In this document: one piece after another, positions 1-12,052 of the stretch
Position numbering within the stretch: the first letter of the stretch is position 1
Layout of the letters: the number at the start of each line of letters is the position of its first letter
The notes under the pieces: generated by a model
Told to the model about the DNA's origin: nothing
The model's database searches: none
The model's input: the letters and a program-made list of their open reading frames with translations, nothing else
Origin: Catenaria anguillulae PL171
Lineage: Eukaryota; Blastocladiomycota; Blastocladiomycetes; Blastocladiales; Catenariaceae
Length of the DNA: 64,000 bases
Assembly (NCBI GenBank): GCA_002102555.1
Contig: MCFL01000021.1
Coordinates: forward strand, 248,001 to 312,000
Reading direction: 5' to 3'
Position numbers and translations under genes: made by a program

Positions 1-1842
1 TGGGTTGCATCATCCACGCCGCCCAGTCGACATTCGCCACTCAGATCCACTGCCACAGCAGGACATTTCAAACCAGCGATCTGGCCACCGCCCGCTCTCA
101 TCCACTTCCTCAACGGCAACCGGTGCAGGATTAGACCGACGGACGCGTGGACGTCCTGCAACTCGCTCCAGTACCTACTCGCAATACTCTGACGAACCCC
201 TACACTCGTCATCATCGCCACTTTATTCCCCACCTGCCGATCAATACGACTCGAGCAACGATGATGCCGACTACCCACTCTCCCCAACAACCACCACCAC
301 CGCGTCCGTAACCCCTCCTCATCCACCAACGGCCACGTCAACAATTCACCCGGACGATATTCTTCAGCTCACGTACGAGCTCGACCACCTGCGCACGCTC
401 CTTGCCCACGAAGCCGCCCAAGAGCAAATGCTCCGCGGTGAGATTGCAACCATGCGCGAGGTGCTGGCGGGCGTCCTTGCGCAAATGCGCGGGCTACAAG
501 AGGTTCAAGGCCGGTTGCTCGATGCTGCCACGTTTACCTCACCAGGTGGCTCTCTGTCACCAAGCCAGCATCGCCGGAGACGCAGGTTGAGTTTGAGCCC
601 GGTTCTCGCGCCACAAGGTGAGAGCCGAGCGCTGAGCGTGTCGCCAATCCGCCGAGTTCCGAGTGGGCTCAGGTTGGATTTGTTGAGTGTGCCGACGAGC
701 TCGGCCGACTCTGATCACGCATTGTCCCCACCGTCGTTGGTGATTTGTGCAGCCACACCTCCACAAACCTCTCCCCGCAACATCTCTCCACCACCCGCAT
801 CCGATTCCTCGCCAAGCACCGCAACGGATTCCAATAGCCCAGACGCCCTCGCTACCGTCCTTGGCGCCCGTCGGCGCGCGGTCCGTTCATCGCTGTCCAA
901 AATCTCGGATACACAGCTCAAGTCGTACCTGGTGGAAGCCGTCTTGCGCGGCAATTGTTCCAATGTGCGCGACGTGCTTGAGCATGTCAACGAGCGGCTG
1001 GAATCGGAGCTGTCTGAGGAGGACGAGTCGATTGAATGTGTGCGCGCCAGCTGCGACAAGCCCGAGTCAGAATCGAGTCTGGCGGTTGGCAATCAAGGCA
1101 GCGAAGCAGATCCTATCATGTCCTCGCCTTCTGCCACGGTCGCTATTGCATGTGAACCGCCCATTGCTGCCACACCTGCGTCACCGCCAACGCCTCCCTT
1201 GTCACCGTCACCGCGCGTGTTTGTCGTTGACGAGCCTGAGCTGCAACTCCCACCCCCTTCAGCGTCGTCACCGACAACCCACTTAGCATCCGGTCCCGCA
1301 CCCTCGTCCTTTCTCTCAGCCGCTTCCATTCCAACACCATCTCCACCTTCTCCCATGCCCGGATCCATGCCATTGTCGCCACCCATGGTCAAGGAACCGT
1401 TGCTTCCGACTCCTCCAGCCTCGTGTCCTCGTCCGCAACCTCGAGTCCTGCATCGACCCCACAGGCACCGAGTGCCGCCCACCTTGTACATCCGCCCACC
1501 CAACAATCCTCCTCCTCCACACCCACCTCCAAGCGCACACGTCCTTCATCCAAGTCATTCACTCTCAATCCGCCCGCACGCTACCGTGTTGTAGCCACCC
1601 CTGGGCGTATCCCACCTCCCCCTACATCCATGTTTTCACCATCAACATCCTCGACTGATCAAGACCGTCCCAAACCGCCGGCGGGCCGCGTATCCTGGCA
1701 CGCCTCGTCCAAGCCATCGTCCTCAGCGGCCGCAACTGTGATTGGCACCGCGACTCCGCCAATTGCACCTTCGCTCGCGACTGCGGCAAGGGCAGCAGCA
1801 AGACGCAAGGCTCGTTCGGATATTGGGCCTCGGTCGACATAG
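1..1842 (+). CDS. Ser/Pro-rich coiled-coil protein, 5' partial
   Basis: The frame is open to the left edge and has no early ATG, so the gene begins outside the window. The visible part is low complexity (Ser, Pro, Thr). It has a coiled-coil-like segment at about residues 117-175 counted from base 5, and a short helical, conserved-looking stretch at about 285-345 containing SDTQLKSYLVEAVL. Frame +2 runs to a stop at 1594, but after about 1390 it degenerates into Pro/His. A 77-nt phase-0 intron (1388-1464, GTCAAG...CACAG) would join it exactly to frame +1, which continues to a stop at 1842. The GTCAAG donor is weak, but GTCC-type donors occur elsewhere in the window. No family recognised. It lacks the LP-LP...HKAQLD module of the 42-51 kb family. 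Confidence 0.5.
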
Positions 1843-2182
1843 GTTCAATGCAATGGGCTGTTTCTTACGTGTTCCGTTTGCTGGACACGGACATTTTGGC
1901 TCTTTTTGTCGCATAGACCCCCTCCCCCCTCTTTTTGTTTTCTGTACAGCAATCGCTATGCATTGTGATGATGCGCATTTTGTGAATTGGATGGTTGTCT
2001 GTTTTGTTTATCATTTCAGTTACCCCCTGCTTGGACAGCCTCAGACATCTTTCCGCTCACCTATAAATCTCGCTTTGTCTTTTGTTTCTTCCCTACACCT
2101 CCTGGAAAACCGATCCAGAGCAAAGGTTGGCAGAACAATGGAAAAAATAATTACGAGCAAGGGCACTTGAAACATCGGTCTC

Positions 2183-3207
2183 CTAATCTTTCTTGAGGAG
2201 TGGGACCCGAGTTTCAACAGAAGACGTCGAGGGAAACCTGACAAAGTCACGAACTCCAGACACGAGCACGACAACTATGGCCACAATGGCCACGAGTATC
2301 GCAACTATTGTCAACGTGCTGATAGTAAGGAACGCCCCCCTGTCTCCGCCTGGAGCTGGTCCCGTCAATCCTGCACCTAAACGTATACGAGTGTTAGCTT
2401 CGAGTGCGCGCGCGTCCGTCGTACTCTCAATAAGACGCGTACCATGGACCTCCTTTGGACCAACCAGCATCCACACTCTGCGCGTGAACACCACCATGGC
2501 CCGAATGCGAATCGGTCCAGGCGCGTTGCTCTGCCCAATCGTCACCGTGAATCCTTGTGGGGCAGTTGCCGATGAAGCATCAAGAGACTTGATCCCGGCT
2601 CCCGAATGCGACACGGCCCCATCGTTGCACCAATGAACTGGTGCAAACAACTGCTGTCCTTGGCGCACCGTCCATGTTCCTACGCGCGCGCCCGTGGCGT
2701 CAGTTGCCCACAGCAGCAGGCCGCGGATGCCGGTGGAAGTCACGGTGGCGTTGGTCGAGAAGACAGACACGGTCGCAGTTGACGCATCGATGCGGGTCAC
2801 GTTAAGGTCCATGGACAAAAACGGCGAGTTGGCGCCGCCCATGCCGGCGAGCTGCGTTGTTGCAGAGAGCGAGGCGAGATCAATTGGTAAGGTTATGCGC
2901 GGCAATCATGCAGGGCAGAGTGCACATACCATTCGTGTTTCTGTGAGATGACATGATGTGCAGAGGGAATTGAAGCGAAAAGTGAGTTCACATTTCTTTG
3001 CCGAGAGGGGGCAGAGATAGAGGGGAGCGATGCGCTCTCCTCCTTCTCCTCAACTGTAAGGCTGGTCGGAATAAAGGCACTTGGGTGTTTAGATCCGGTA
3101 CCAGTAATGTTACAGATGGTCAGCCCGGCCGAGTAGGCTAACACTGGATGCGCCACCAAGAGCGCCATTACAAGAGTTAGGGCAACCGTAGCGGTAATGG
3201 ACAGCAT
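2183..3207 (-). CDS. Secreted Reeler-like domain protein A, transmembrane tail
   Basis: Exons: 3102-3207, 2930-2940 (11 nt), 2443-2851, 2183-2370; about 237 aa. Exon 1 encodes a signal peptide followed by YSAGLTICNIT. The body matches the Reeler pattern: GLLLWATDATGARVGTW, a Cys, GAVSHS, a TAPQGF segment and a final RAMVVF...W. Reeler domains occur in secreted or surface proteins; the ligand is unknown. Exon 4 encodes a strongly hydrophobic helix and a basic tail ending LLKKD, so this copy is probably a type I membrane protein. Introns are 161, 78 and 72 nt. The last is 3n and stop-free, so a naive ORF reads through it, but its position and phase match gene B exactly. It is first of four paralogues in the same orientation. 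Confidence 0.75.
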
Positions 3208-3805
3208 GCTTGATTCACAAAAGTGGAGCTGCAGTGCGGTTCGGCGTTGTTGAAACCTCCCACTTCAAGACATGAAGGGGGGATGTGGGGCTGTAATGAG
3301 TGTCGACGACAATGTTTCATTCAAGCTTCAGGTGGGAAGTTATGGGCAAGCATCGCACTTGTCCTTGAGAATTGCCATAGGTAAGTATTCGTCTCAGAAA
3401 TCCAAGCATTGTACGCTTCCCTGGGCATTTTTCTGAGCGATCATTGAGGGATGGGAACGTCTACTTGTGTGAACTGGCCTGACGGTTGCCAGCTCCAAGG
3501 TTTCCCGTGAATCATGATTATTCACTAGTATACATTCCCCACCTCCTCCCCGGCCCTCGTGTGTACGCTGCCTCAGTCCTCATACCAGCTACATAGATCG
3601 AAAACGGTTCTCCATTGACGCCGACAAAGTGAAGCTACAGCAATACCAAGTGTATATATCGCAAAGATCATCAAGTCAGGTCGAGCGTGCCTGAGGAAAC
3701 ACAAAAAATGAAAGTACAGTCACCGACAAAGCTTGAATACGGAAGTAGGTCTATGGATTGATGAGAAAGACGGGTATGATATTTGGGACACCAAATCTAG
3801 TCGAA
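3208..3805. other. Intergenic, Reeler A to B
   Basis: No supportable gene. The stretch holds the upstream region of gene A and the 3' flank of gene B. Small open frames here have no family signal. Confidence 0.5.
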
Positions 3806-4742
3806 TTAAAGGGCCAGAAACAGTGACACGAGTGCTGCAACAATGGCCATCATTGTTGCGTGTCCATTGCCCGCCAATGCGCCGCCGGCGCCAGGCCCGC
3901 GCAAAGACGTGGCAGAGTTTGTGGTGTTGGTCGATGTGGTGTTTGTTCCGTTGCCACTTGACACTGGGCCAGTCAATCCTATGGAACGCAGTAATGAGAA
4001 GGGGGTTAACGCGAGTACAAACCATATATGTAGATGAGTTGGCAGATGCGCTTGCTTCAAAATTCGTACCCTGAACCTCCTTTGCACCGACCAGCATCCA
4101 CACCCTGCGCGTGAATACTACCATGGCTCGGATACTAATCGGTCCAGGCACATTACTCTGCCCAATCGTCACCGTGAATCCTTGCGGCGCAGTGGCTGAC
4201 GACGCGTCAAACGACTTGACACCTGCTCCCGAATGCGACACCGCCCCGCCGTTGCACAAGTTGACGGGCGCAAACAATTGTTGGCCTTGGCGCACAGTCC
4301 ACGTTCCCACGCGCGCACCTGTTGCGTCGGTTGCCCACAGAAGTAGGCCGCGGATACCAGTGGAAGTAACGGTGGCGTTGGTCGAAAAAACAGACACGGT
4401 GGCGGTGGAGGCGTCAATACGGGTCACGTTGAGGTCCATGGACAAGAACGGCGAGTTGGCGCCGCCCATGCCGGCGAGCTGTGCAAAGTCAATGGAGAAG
4501 AGTGAGGTGACGCTTTGGAATCATGGTTTCACGCATGCGGTCGCACCATTCGGGTTTCTGTGAAGCACGAGAGGATATGTCAGTGCACTTACGATGAATG
4601 GAGGGAGAGAATATCAACGTTCAACAGGAATAGTACCAGTAATATCGCAAATGGTCAATCCTGCAGAGTAGGCAGCCGCGGGGTGGACTGAAAAGAAAAC
4701 CATCAACAGGGCAAGGGCAGAGGTGGCGACAATGGACAACAT
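3806..4742 (-). CDS. Secreted Reeler-like domain protein B, GPI-type tail
   Basis: Exons: 4637-4742, 4547-4557 (11 nt), 4070-4478, 3806-3978; about 232 aa. Exon 1 (106 nt), the 11-nt microexon and exon 3 (409 nt) have the same lengths and phases as in gene A, and the proteins are nearly identical through the Reeler-like domain, so this is a recent duplication. Introns are 79, 68 and 91 nt. The third starts at GTACGA after KEVQ, and splicing restores GLTGPV. Exon 4 differs completely from gene A: an Asn/Thr/Gly-rich stretch with several N-glycosylation sites, then a terminal hydrophobic run (MMAIVAALVSLFLAL) ending at the stop, typical of a GPI signal. A longer frame reading through to 3720 ignores the third intron and is not the product. 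Confidence 0.75.
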
Positions 4743-5406
4743 GATGAATTGGCCGGCTGAGCACTCGAACGGTAGGATTCAGAAGAAAGTATTGTAGGAC
4801 AATTGAGCAGCTTACTTGGCGGCGGAGTGAATAAATCCCGGATCCAGTGAACGAGATCAACACGGGGTGTCGGAAAAAGTTGTGAAGGGAGAGGGGGCAG
4901 GTGATGGGGGAGCGGATCCAAGGAGTAGTACAGCAGGCTGCGAATGACAATTGCCAATAGTCTTTGGCATTTGATGTTGTTTTCGTGAAGCTATTTGGCA
5001 CTGGATGAGAGGGGCAATGGTTCTGGCCAGAGATGGATGTTATGCTGGGATTGAATCACCGGGGGAGGGGGAGGGAAAAATTGCTCTTTTAGTTTTCCTT
5101 GCCCTCCTTGACCGAGATCGGGTTGGACACGGGAGAGAACTTGGAGCGACCAGCGACCAGCTGGATGACGCGTTGAGCCATCGTTCCTCGATTACGGCCG
5201 GTCTGCGGACAGCAGCGGCCAACTTTGTAGGACATGTCGCAGCAACAGTTATGTAATCCTTCGAGGTTTTCGATGGGGCAAGTCTACTCCGCACGGTTGC
5301 TCAAGAAATTGGGGGCAGCAGGGCATGTAGCATTGAGAAATGGGTCGTGTATTGCATGGAAATGTGCAAAAAAGGAGTGTCATTGAGAGTGGGTTTGATG
5401 AGCAAC
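4743..5406. other. Intergenic, Reeler B to C
   Basis: Nothing supportable. Short open frames on both strands lack conserved motifs. Confidence 0.5.
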
Positions 5407-6130
5407 TCAAGCAACGACAGCTGCAACAGCCGCGGCAACAGCAGCCAAAGAAGCGGCACCAGACACACCCAGCGCAGTCGATGCGCTTGGGGTTGTTGTC
5501 GCTCCAGCCGATCCACTGCCCGACGCACTGCCCACGCCCTGCAGCGAGAACGCCCTGGTAATCTGCCACTTTGTCCTTCCCGTCGCAATCACGGCACGCA
5601 CAGACAGCGGACCCTGAGCGTCCTTGGGAACCGTGAGCGTGAAGCCTTCCGGTGCGGCAGCATCGCCGGCCTTGAGAGGCTTGACCGCCGGATTGTTGTG
5701 GGCAATGGCGCCGCCTTGGCAGGTGCTGACGGGCGTGTAAGCGGTGACGCCTTGCTTCACGGTCCATGTTCCAATACGCTTGTTGGAGGCATCGAATGCC
5801 CAAAGGAGCAGACCCTTGAGTGGAGTGTTTTCAGAGTGGGTGATGGACACCGTGGCTCCAGTCGGAGTTGGGTTTTCGACTTTGATGGCAAAGCCAAGGT
5901 CCGAGGCCGAGCCGCCCATGCCTCGTGACTACATGATATGGAAGAAGATGGTTGTGGCTGGTCAGTCAGAGCTCGAGTCGACTTGGACTGGCTGATTTGG
6001 CCTCGAATGTATTTACCATTTGGGCGTCCGTCACCTCGCACATTTGAAGACCTGCCGAGTTGGCGAGGGCCAAAGAGGCGTTGAGCGCAAGGACTGCGAC
6101 GACAGCGAGGAACATATGGCGCGAGTACAT
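5407..6130 (-). CDS. Secreted Reeler-like domain protein C, GPI-type tail
   Basis: Exons 6017-6130 and 5407-5928, one 88-nt phase-0 intron (GTAAAT...TGTAG); about 211 aa. A signal peptide (MYSRHMFLAVVAVLALNAS) is followed by NSAGLQMCEVT, the counterpart of YSAGLTICNIT in A and B. The Reeler-like domain shows GLLLWAFDASNKRIGTW, CQGGAIAHN and a late RAVIATG...W. The end is Ser/Gly/Ala-rich and then hydrophobic Ala/Val up to the stop, which suggests GPI attachment. Its only intron lies after the conserved Met, where intron 2 of A and B lies. The first intron of A/B is absent. Confidence 0.75.
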
Positions 6131-7140
6131 TGTGGTCTAATGGAGGGGATATCGTTTGATGGATTGGGCAATGAGATGGGAAGAGAGAGAATGGAGATGA
6201 CCAAGCTCAGTCAGTATTTGACGGCCGACTCGGACCTCGCGGTGGCAGACCCGTCGCACGCACAGTTACCCGACCGAACCGCAGCGAAGCCGAAAAGGGT
6301 CCTCAGTGAGGCGAGGGCCAATGTTAACGTTGCTACAATTACGTGACTGCTAAGAATATGGACTGCTTGAACGGCGGTGTGCCTGGCCCGATCCAAAATG
6401 GACCGATGCAAAGTGGCGAGCCCAAGTGGAGCCAAAAGTTGATTGTGGCGCTGTTCGTCTCGAACATGATTCGAGATGCGGTCATGAGCGTTCGAGAACA
6501 TGTGATTCAAATGAACGATTTGGTGCATGGTCACTGACTATTGGTCGGACATTTGAAGTTTCGGTCATGGGTCACCAGGTGGCGAACGGTGGCTGGCGTT
6601 TGCCATTTGCTGGGTCATGGAATTGGCCGCATTCATTAACGAAATGACCAGACCAGACCAGTGGCCGTCCTGGCCTCTCATCAGAGTTCCAGTCGAGGTT
6701 ATCCGTTGAACGAAAAATACAAGGGTTGTGTATGTACAGAGTGGCAGGAGCTGCAACGGAAACCAACAGGGCTTCACTCAAAACTAAGAGGTAGCAATCA
6801 CCTTCCATTCCACGTTGCGCAGATGCCAAGAAAAGGGAGCGAGGGAGATCAACGTGAGACTGGGGGATTTGCAACATGTGGGTGGGAATAAGTAAGTGGG
6901 ATGAATTGGACCCGCAAGGGACTGGACGGGAGGGGGGGAATGACGACGGATGCTAGAACAGGAGAAGAGCCCACGTGCGTGGGAGCAAAATGTCGTGAAA
7001 GTGGGAAACAGAGTGCAAGGATGTTGGAGTGAAAGAAAAAGGACGACCAGCGTAAGAGAGAAAGGAAAGGAAGGAGGCAAAGGGGACCAAAATCCATGGG
7101 CAAGACTCTGTCAGGGCACACTCCCGCGACAAGAGCAGTC
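6131..7140. other. Intergenic, Reeler C to D
   Basis: About 1 kb without a recognisable gene. Overlapping small frames on both strands show no signal peptide, domain or splice-supported continuity. Confidence 0.45.
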
Positions 7141-7868
7141 TCATACAACGGCAACCGCCACCGCAAACACTGTCGCCACCACGGCTGACGACACGACCGA
7201 ACCTAACGTTGACGCACTGCTCATGGCCGCCAATGCCGCCCTTGCTGCTTGGGCATTAAATGCTGGTGCGGCCATGGGCCGAATGACTTGCCAGTTGTCC
7301 TTGTCTTTAAAGATGGCAGCGCGAACAAAGATGGGTTGCGGCAAGCCCGATGGCACCGTGAGTTGGAATCCGGATGGCCGTGCCGCGTCAATTGGCAACA
7401 TAGTCTTGAGTCCCTTGACATTGTGGGAGATGGCTCGTCCTCCACAAATGAGGGAGTATCCCAGGTTATCGGGCCGCAACTGCCAATTGCCCACCCGCTG
7501 GTTTCGTGCGTCGGTCGCCCACATGAGCAGGCCTTCGAATGGGTTGTTAGGCTCCTTGGTTCCGGAAAGGCCGACGGTGAAGGTTGTGTTGCTGAGCGCC
7601 GTCACATTGAACTGGTACCCGAGGTCCTTCGGTGTTGGACTACCGCCAAGGAAGCGAGCCATGGCCGCATCTGCAGAGAAAGACGACGTGAAAGGGGTGA
7701 GCACAATGGGAAGAAGCAACTGGGCCCTAGGACCGCGGCAACTCGGATCGTACCATCCATGGAGCAGTTGTCAAAACCATCGTCGGGGGCGGCATTGACA
7801 GGGACTGCACTCATGAGGAGTGCAATGGAGGCAAGCGCAATGGCAGCAGCGAGGATACGCAAGGGCAT
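7141..7868 (-). CDS. Secreted Reeler-like domain protein D
   Basis: Exons 7754-7868 and 7141-7670, one 83-nt phase-1 intron (GTACGA...CTGCAG); about 214 aa. The start is the ATG giving MPLRILAAAIALASIALLMS, a clear signal peptide; the frame extends upstream but only with low-complexity sequence. After the signal comes DNCSMD, then the domain with GLLMWATDARNQRVGNW, a Cys, GRAISHN and RAAIFKDKDNW. The C-terminus ends in small and hydrophobic residues (FAVAVAVV) at the stop, as in GPI substrates. The intron splits the Asp codon at the alignment position of intron 1 in A/B; the second intron of A/B/C is missing. Most diverged of the four. Confidence 0.7.
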
Positions 7869-9591
7869 TGTGGAGCGGCGTGGGAACGTTGGGATATCGG
7901 GAGTCGGCGTGCGTGAGGCAAGCAAAGTGTGGGTAGTCGTAGTTGGCGACGGAACGGCGACGCCAGGTCGTGTATTCTCGATGGACGGGCGCAAAGGACG
8001 GGGAAACGGAAAACAGGATGACAGTCACGTTCTCGCACAGCGGGACGGACAGGATTTCCGGAGCGAATAGGGGGAATGTATCGATTGGGGCGGAGAAGGA
8101 GTGAGTACGGCCAGCGTCAAGTTGCGTAAAAGAGCGCGGAAGTCAAGGGACGTGGGGGTCGTGGAGCAGATTTGAGAAAGTACACGAGCGTCACATCGAA
8201 GGCCATCGGCAATGCAAATTGGCAACGGGGCTGGACTCGCGACTTATGAAAAGGCAGGGCAGACCTGAAATGCACATGAAAAGATACACGGCCCCGCCAC
8301 GCCGCCCTGGAATCGACTGCTGCCGTTCGTGGCCCAAAACATGGGAACCATGGACAATGCACGGCTGGGGCAAAGCAGTGGACTGCTTGCCAGACGCCCG
8401 CCGAAACTCGGCAAAGGCAATGATTTCTGTCAGAGTGCAACGGCTGTCAATTTCCGACATTCATCACTCAGTCTGGTTGTCAACAAGCGAATGATAGTTG
8501 TTGATGGACCAATGAGAGCGAGCCAAACACCTTCGTTTCAGTGGCTTTTCATTATACAGCCGCAATGCGCCGTCTCTCAGGCTTTCATGAAGTCGCGTCG
8601 CGCAGCAGCAGTTGCAGGCACCTATGTAGAAGTTCCAAAGGCTTGAGCGCAAACGACGTCTTCGCAAATGGCACAAGGTTACTTTCCGGCCCATGATGCC
8701 CACGCTTCCCGACTTTGCTCGAGCTTTCGAACCATATGAGCCAAGTCGGAATGACCCTCGATTGCGGCAAATGACCGAAAAAAAAAAAAAATCAAAGTAA
8801 ATATGTACATACCGTACCCAGGATAGGACAAGCACGTACACTCATGATCCATGACCATAGCCATGAGTGACGTTCTTTCTCGGTAGAGTTCTATGACCTT
8901 GTACTGTGACTGGCCGGAATACGTACCATGATGCATGATGAACCTCGGCACTTGGTGGATTTGTTCCTGAGGGTTCAAGTGCCAGGGCTTGAAGCTTCTG
9001 TGATCGCGGAGTTACTTTGCACCACCGAGTGAGGACTCGGTATGAAATACTCCTATGTTCGAAGTACGATGTCTCAACGGCTGCAAGAACATGCAAATAG
9101 ATAAATAAATGGAAGCACGAGGAATTGACCAGAATCGTCCCAGAAGCAGCATGCTAAATTTGGTCGACGCGCGCGTCTGTCTCGCTCTGCCCGTCCACAA
9201 ACAGCACGCTGCTGATTTCGCTCCCGTTATCGGTGTCAGGGTCGCCCTAAAACAGATCGGTTGCTGCATTGCAGCGGGAGTACGGTTCAATTCCATCCGC
9301 ATCAGCAATATTCGGCGAAGCTTGGCGAAGTCCTCCTCATTCTCCCGAATCAAGGGCCAAGAAGGCCTCCAGTTGTGTCATCAAGGTTCGAGTGGGTGTC
9401 GCTGCTGTTATACTATCCGTTTGAGGTATACATCCCATCCATCGCATGCGCATGGAAGAGGAGTTCTACGCATGTCTATAAAGTTCACCCACCACCTCCC
9501 ATCCTCGACCTCAGTGTGGTGCTGTTTCGTTCGTTTTGGCACGTCGTGACGCCTGATGGAGTAAGTAGAATCTCGACAATTCCCTCCAACC
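7869..9591. other. Intergenic, 1.7 kb
   Basis: No supportable gene. A poly-A run of 13 lies near 8776-8788. Several frames of 80-146 codons exist on both strands but have irregular composition, no domain and no signal. The right end holds the promoter side of the 5'-nucleotidase gene. Confidence 0.45.
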
Positions 9592-12052
9592 ATGCATCTC
9601 ATCACGCTTCTTATGGTCCTTGCTGTGGCCTCGGCCGCCAACGTTTCTGCACATCCAATTGCCTCGGATCATCACAAATGCCCACCCAAGACGAGTCACC
9701 CCCAAACAAGTTGCAGCGCCACCAGCATACGACTACCAACCTTCTTGGGGGCAAGAAAACCAAAGTCAGGGTAGTCCTACAGTGGTTTACTATGGCCGTC
9801 CGCATACGCCAAGCGTCCTCGCCCAACCCCCAAATCGATCGCGAAGCATTCCCATGGTATGAACTTGATTCATGTCTCACTTGGTTGTGCGTGTCTGTTT
9901 GTGATCACCCATTTCTCACTTCACGCTCCATCATCTCGTACTAGGGAGCAAAATGCCCGGATAGTACTTATCCCGGCCACGAGCCCCAAATCCATCTTCC
10001 TGTTTATGGTGCCAAGCCGTCATACGGCCGCCGTCCCCTACCTACCCAACCACCAACCGATGGACGTAACAATGAAACGGTGCCTGCCCCGAAACCATGG
10101 AAGGTTGGAACTCAATTCACCGGTCAACCAGGTGAGCCGTACGTTCCCGGGTATGGAGGGGAAAAGCTCATCAAACGGCCATTGCCTGGCGACAATCAGC
10201 CGTTCGAAATGACGCTACTTCATACGTATGTTCTGGCATTGTTCACTCCGCGATATGTTTCAGACCATGATGTGACAGCGACTCGGCGACCGTTGTTGTA
10301 CCTCTTAGGAACGACATTCACGGCCGCATGGACGAAGTACGTTCTACATCCACAGTCGTGTTCAACTTGAAGAACCTTTTTCCTCATCACAGAGCTTGCA
10401 CACCACAGTTCTCGCGCAGTGGTCTTGATTGCACTGCCAAGGACTATGCCAACAAGACATGCTTTGGCGGAATCGCTCGCATGAAGACCGTGATTGACCA
10501 GATCCGAGCGACCGAGCCCAATGTGTACCTATTGGATGCCGGGGATCAGTTTCAAGGCAACTTGTTCTACTCGTACGCTACTACTTGCCTGTCGTTTCCC
10601 CAGTTGCAACATCACCTCACTCGAAACCTATGCAGATACTATAAGGGCAGCATAACGGCAAACTACATGAACGCGTTCGGCTACGACGCTTTCGCCATTG
10701 GCAATCACGAGTTTGACGACGGCGTGGCTCACCTCGGCAACTTTATCCGCAACCTAGCGTTCCCAGCGCTTTCATCCAACATGGACACGTCCCGCGATCC
10801 TTCCATCCATGGCCTCGTTGCTCCCTACATTGTTCTCACCAAGCACAATACCCGCATTGGCGTTGTCGGCTACATTACACCCACCGTGACCGACATTAGC
10901 GGTAACCTCGGTGACAAGTTGCGGTTTACAGATCCGGTGGGCCCCGTCCAGCGTGCCGTTGACGAGTTGCGCAACAAGCTGAACGTGCAGCGGATTATCT
11001 GCTTGTCGCACAATGGGTACCAAGAGGACATGGCGGTGGCAAGGGCAACAAGAGGGTTTGCTTTGATTGTGGGCGGGCATTCGCATACGCTGTTGCACAA
11101 TGACCCCGAAAAGTATCGCGAGGCAAAAGGGCCGTATCCAACCAAGGTGACCAATTTGGACGGCCAAGATGTGTACATTGTGCAAGCCAAGGTGCGCGCC
11201 TGCTAGAGTCTCGTACATGAGCTGGATCAAAACTGACTGGTTGGTCTGTACATTCGACAGATGTGGTCCGAATGGCTCGGCCACCTTTCACTCACCTGGT
11301 CCGCAACCAACCGCTTGACCCACATCAACGGCTCGCCCATTCACTTGACGCTCGACGTTCCTCAACACAATGCGACCCAAGAGATTGTCAAGAAATGGCG
11401 CGAACCGTTCGACGCCGCGACCAAAGTCGTCATCGGTACCTCTGCCCAACCGCTGCCAAACGGCGCCGCTTGCAAATCGCGCGGGTGTGGGCTCGGCTAC
11501 CTCGTCGCCGACGTGGTGCGCCAATCCTACTCTGGGCAGCTCGGCCGCGACGTGCCCGTGTTTGCCTTGCAGCACGAGGGAGGGCTCAGGTCAAGTATTC
11601 CCGAAGGGCCAATCACTGTCGGGTCCATCATGTCGCTGCTTCCGTTTGGAAACGTGGTGGTAGAAATGCGTGTCACGGGCGAGTTTGTGGTCGAGATGTT
11701 GGAAAACCTGGCGACCGCTAAGCACAAGCGCAACGGGCGGCCAGTCACGGCGTTTGGGCAGTTTGCGGGATTGCGGGCCCGGGCTGATCGGACACGGCCA
11801 GAGTTTGCAAAGGTTGTGCCGGGCAGTGTACAGGTTCGGGTCCAGGATGGGAGCTGGGCGCCCCTGAATCTCAAGCAAGAGTATGTCATGCTGACAAACG
11901 AGTTTATTGCTGGTGGCGGCGACAACATGTTACCAGAGCCGCGGCCAAACTTGTTGTCGCATGGCGTCTTGGGCGACCTGGTCATGGATTATGTCAAGAA
12001 GGTCAAGACTGTGGTGGTGCCCGAAGAGCGAGGGTTTGAACTGGTGAATTGA
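9592..12052 (+). CDS. Secreted 5'-nucleotidase family protein (metallophosphatase + C-terminal domain)
   Basis: It begins with a signal peptide (MHLITLLMVLAVASAANVSA), then a Pro/Tyr-rich spacer of about 150 residues, then the two-domain 5'-nucleotidase fold. Metal and active-site motifs visible: LLHTNDIHGRMDE, LLDAGDQFQG, AIGNHEFDDG, SHNGYQED and GGHSHTLLH. The C-terminal domain follows and the stop is at 12052. Exons that can be fixed: ..9856, 9945-10225, 10309-10336 (28 nt), 10409-10572, 10636-11191, 11261-12052. Introns 10337-10408 and 10573-10635 are 3n and stop-free. The first splice is unclear: 9695-9755 fits phase and gives about 674 aa, but its donor is poor. It should hydrolyse extracellular nucleotides. 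It converges on the P5A ATPase gene with 148 nt between stops. Confidence 0.8.

Noticed and set aside
5-1842. Membership of the left-edge gene in the shared-module family
   Set aside because: It is also Ser/Pro-rich with a coiled coil, but lacks the LP-LP opening and the HKAQLD...RAFKSI block, and the coil is N-terminal.
2193-2951. Plus-strand open frames opposite Reeler A
   Set aside because: Antisense shadows of exons whose minus-strand reading has a signal peptide, matching paralogues and conserved splice sites.
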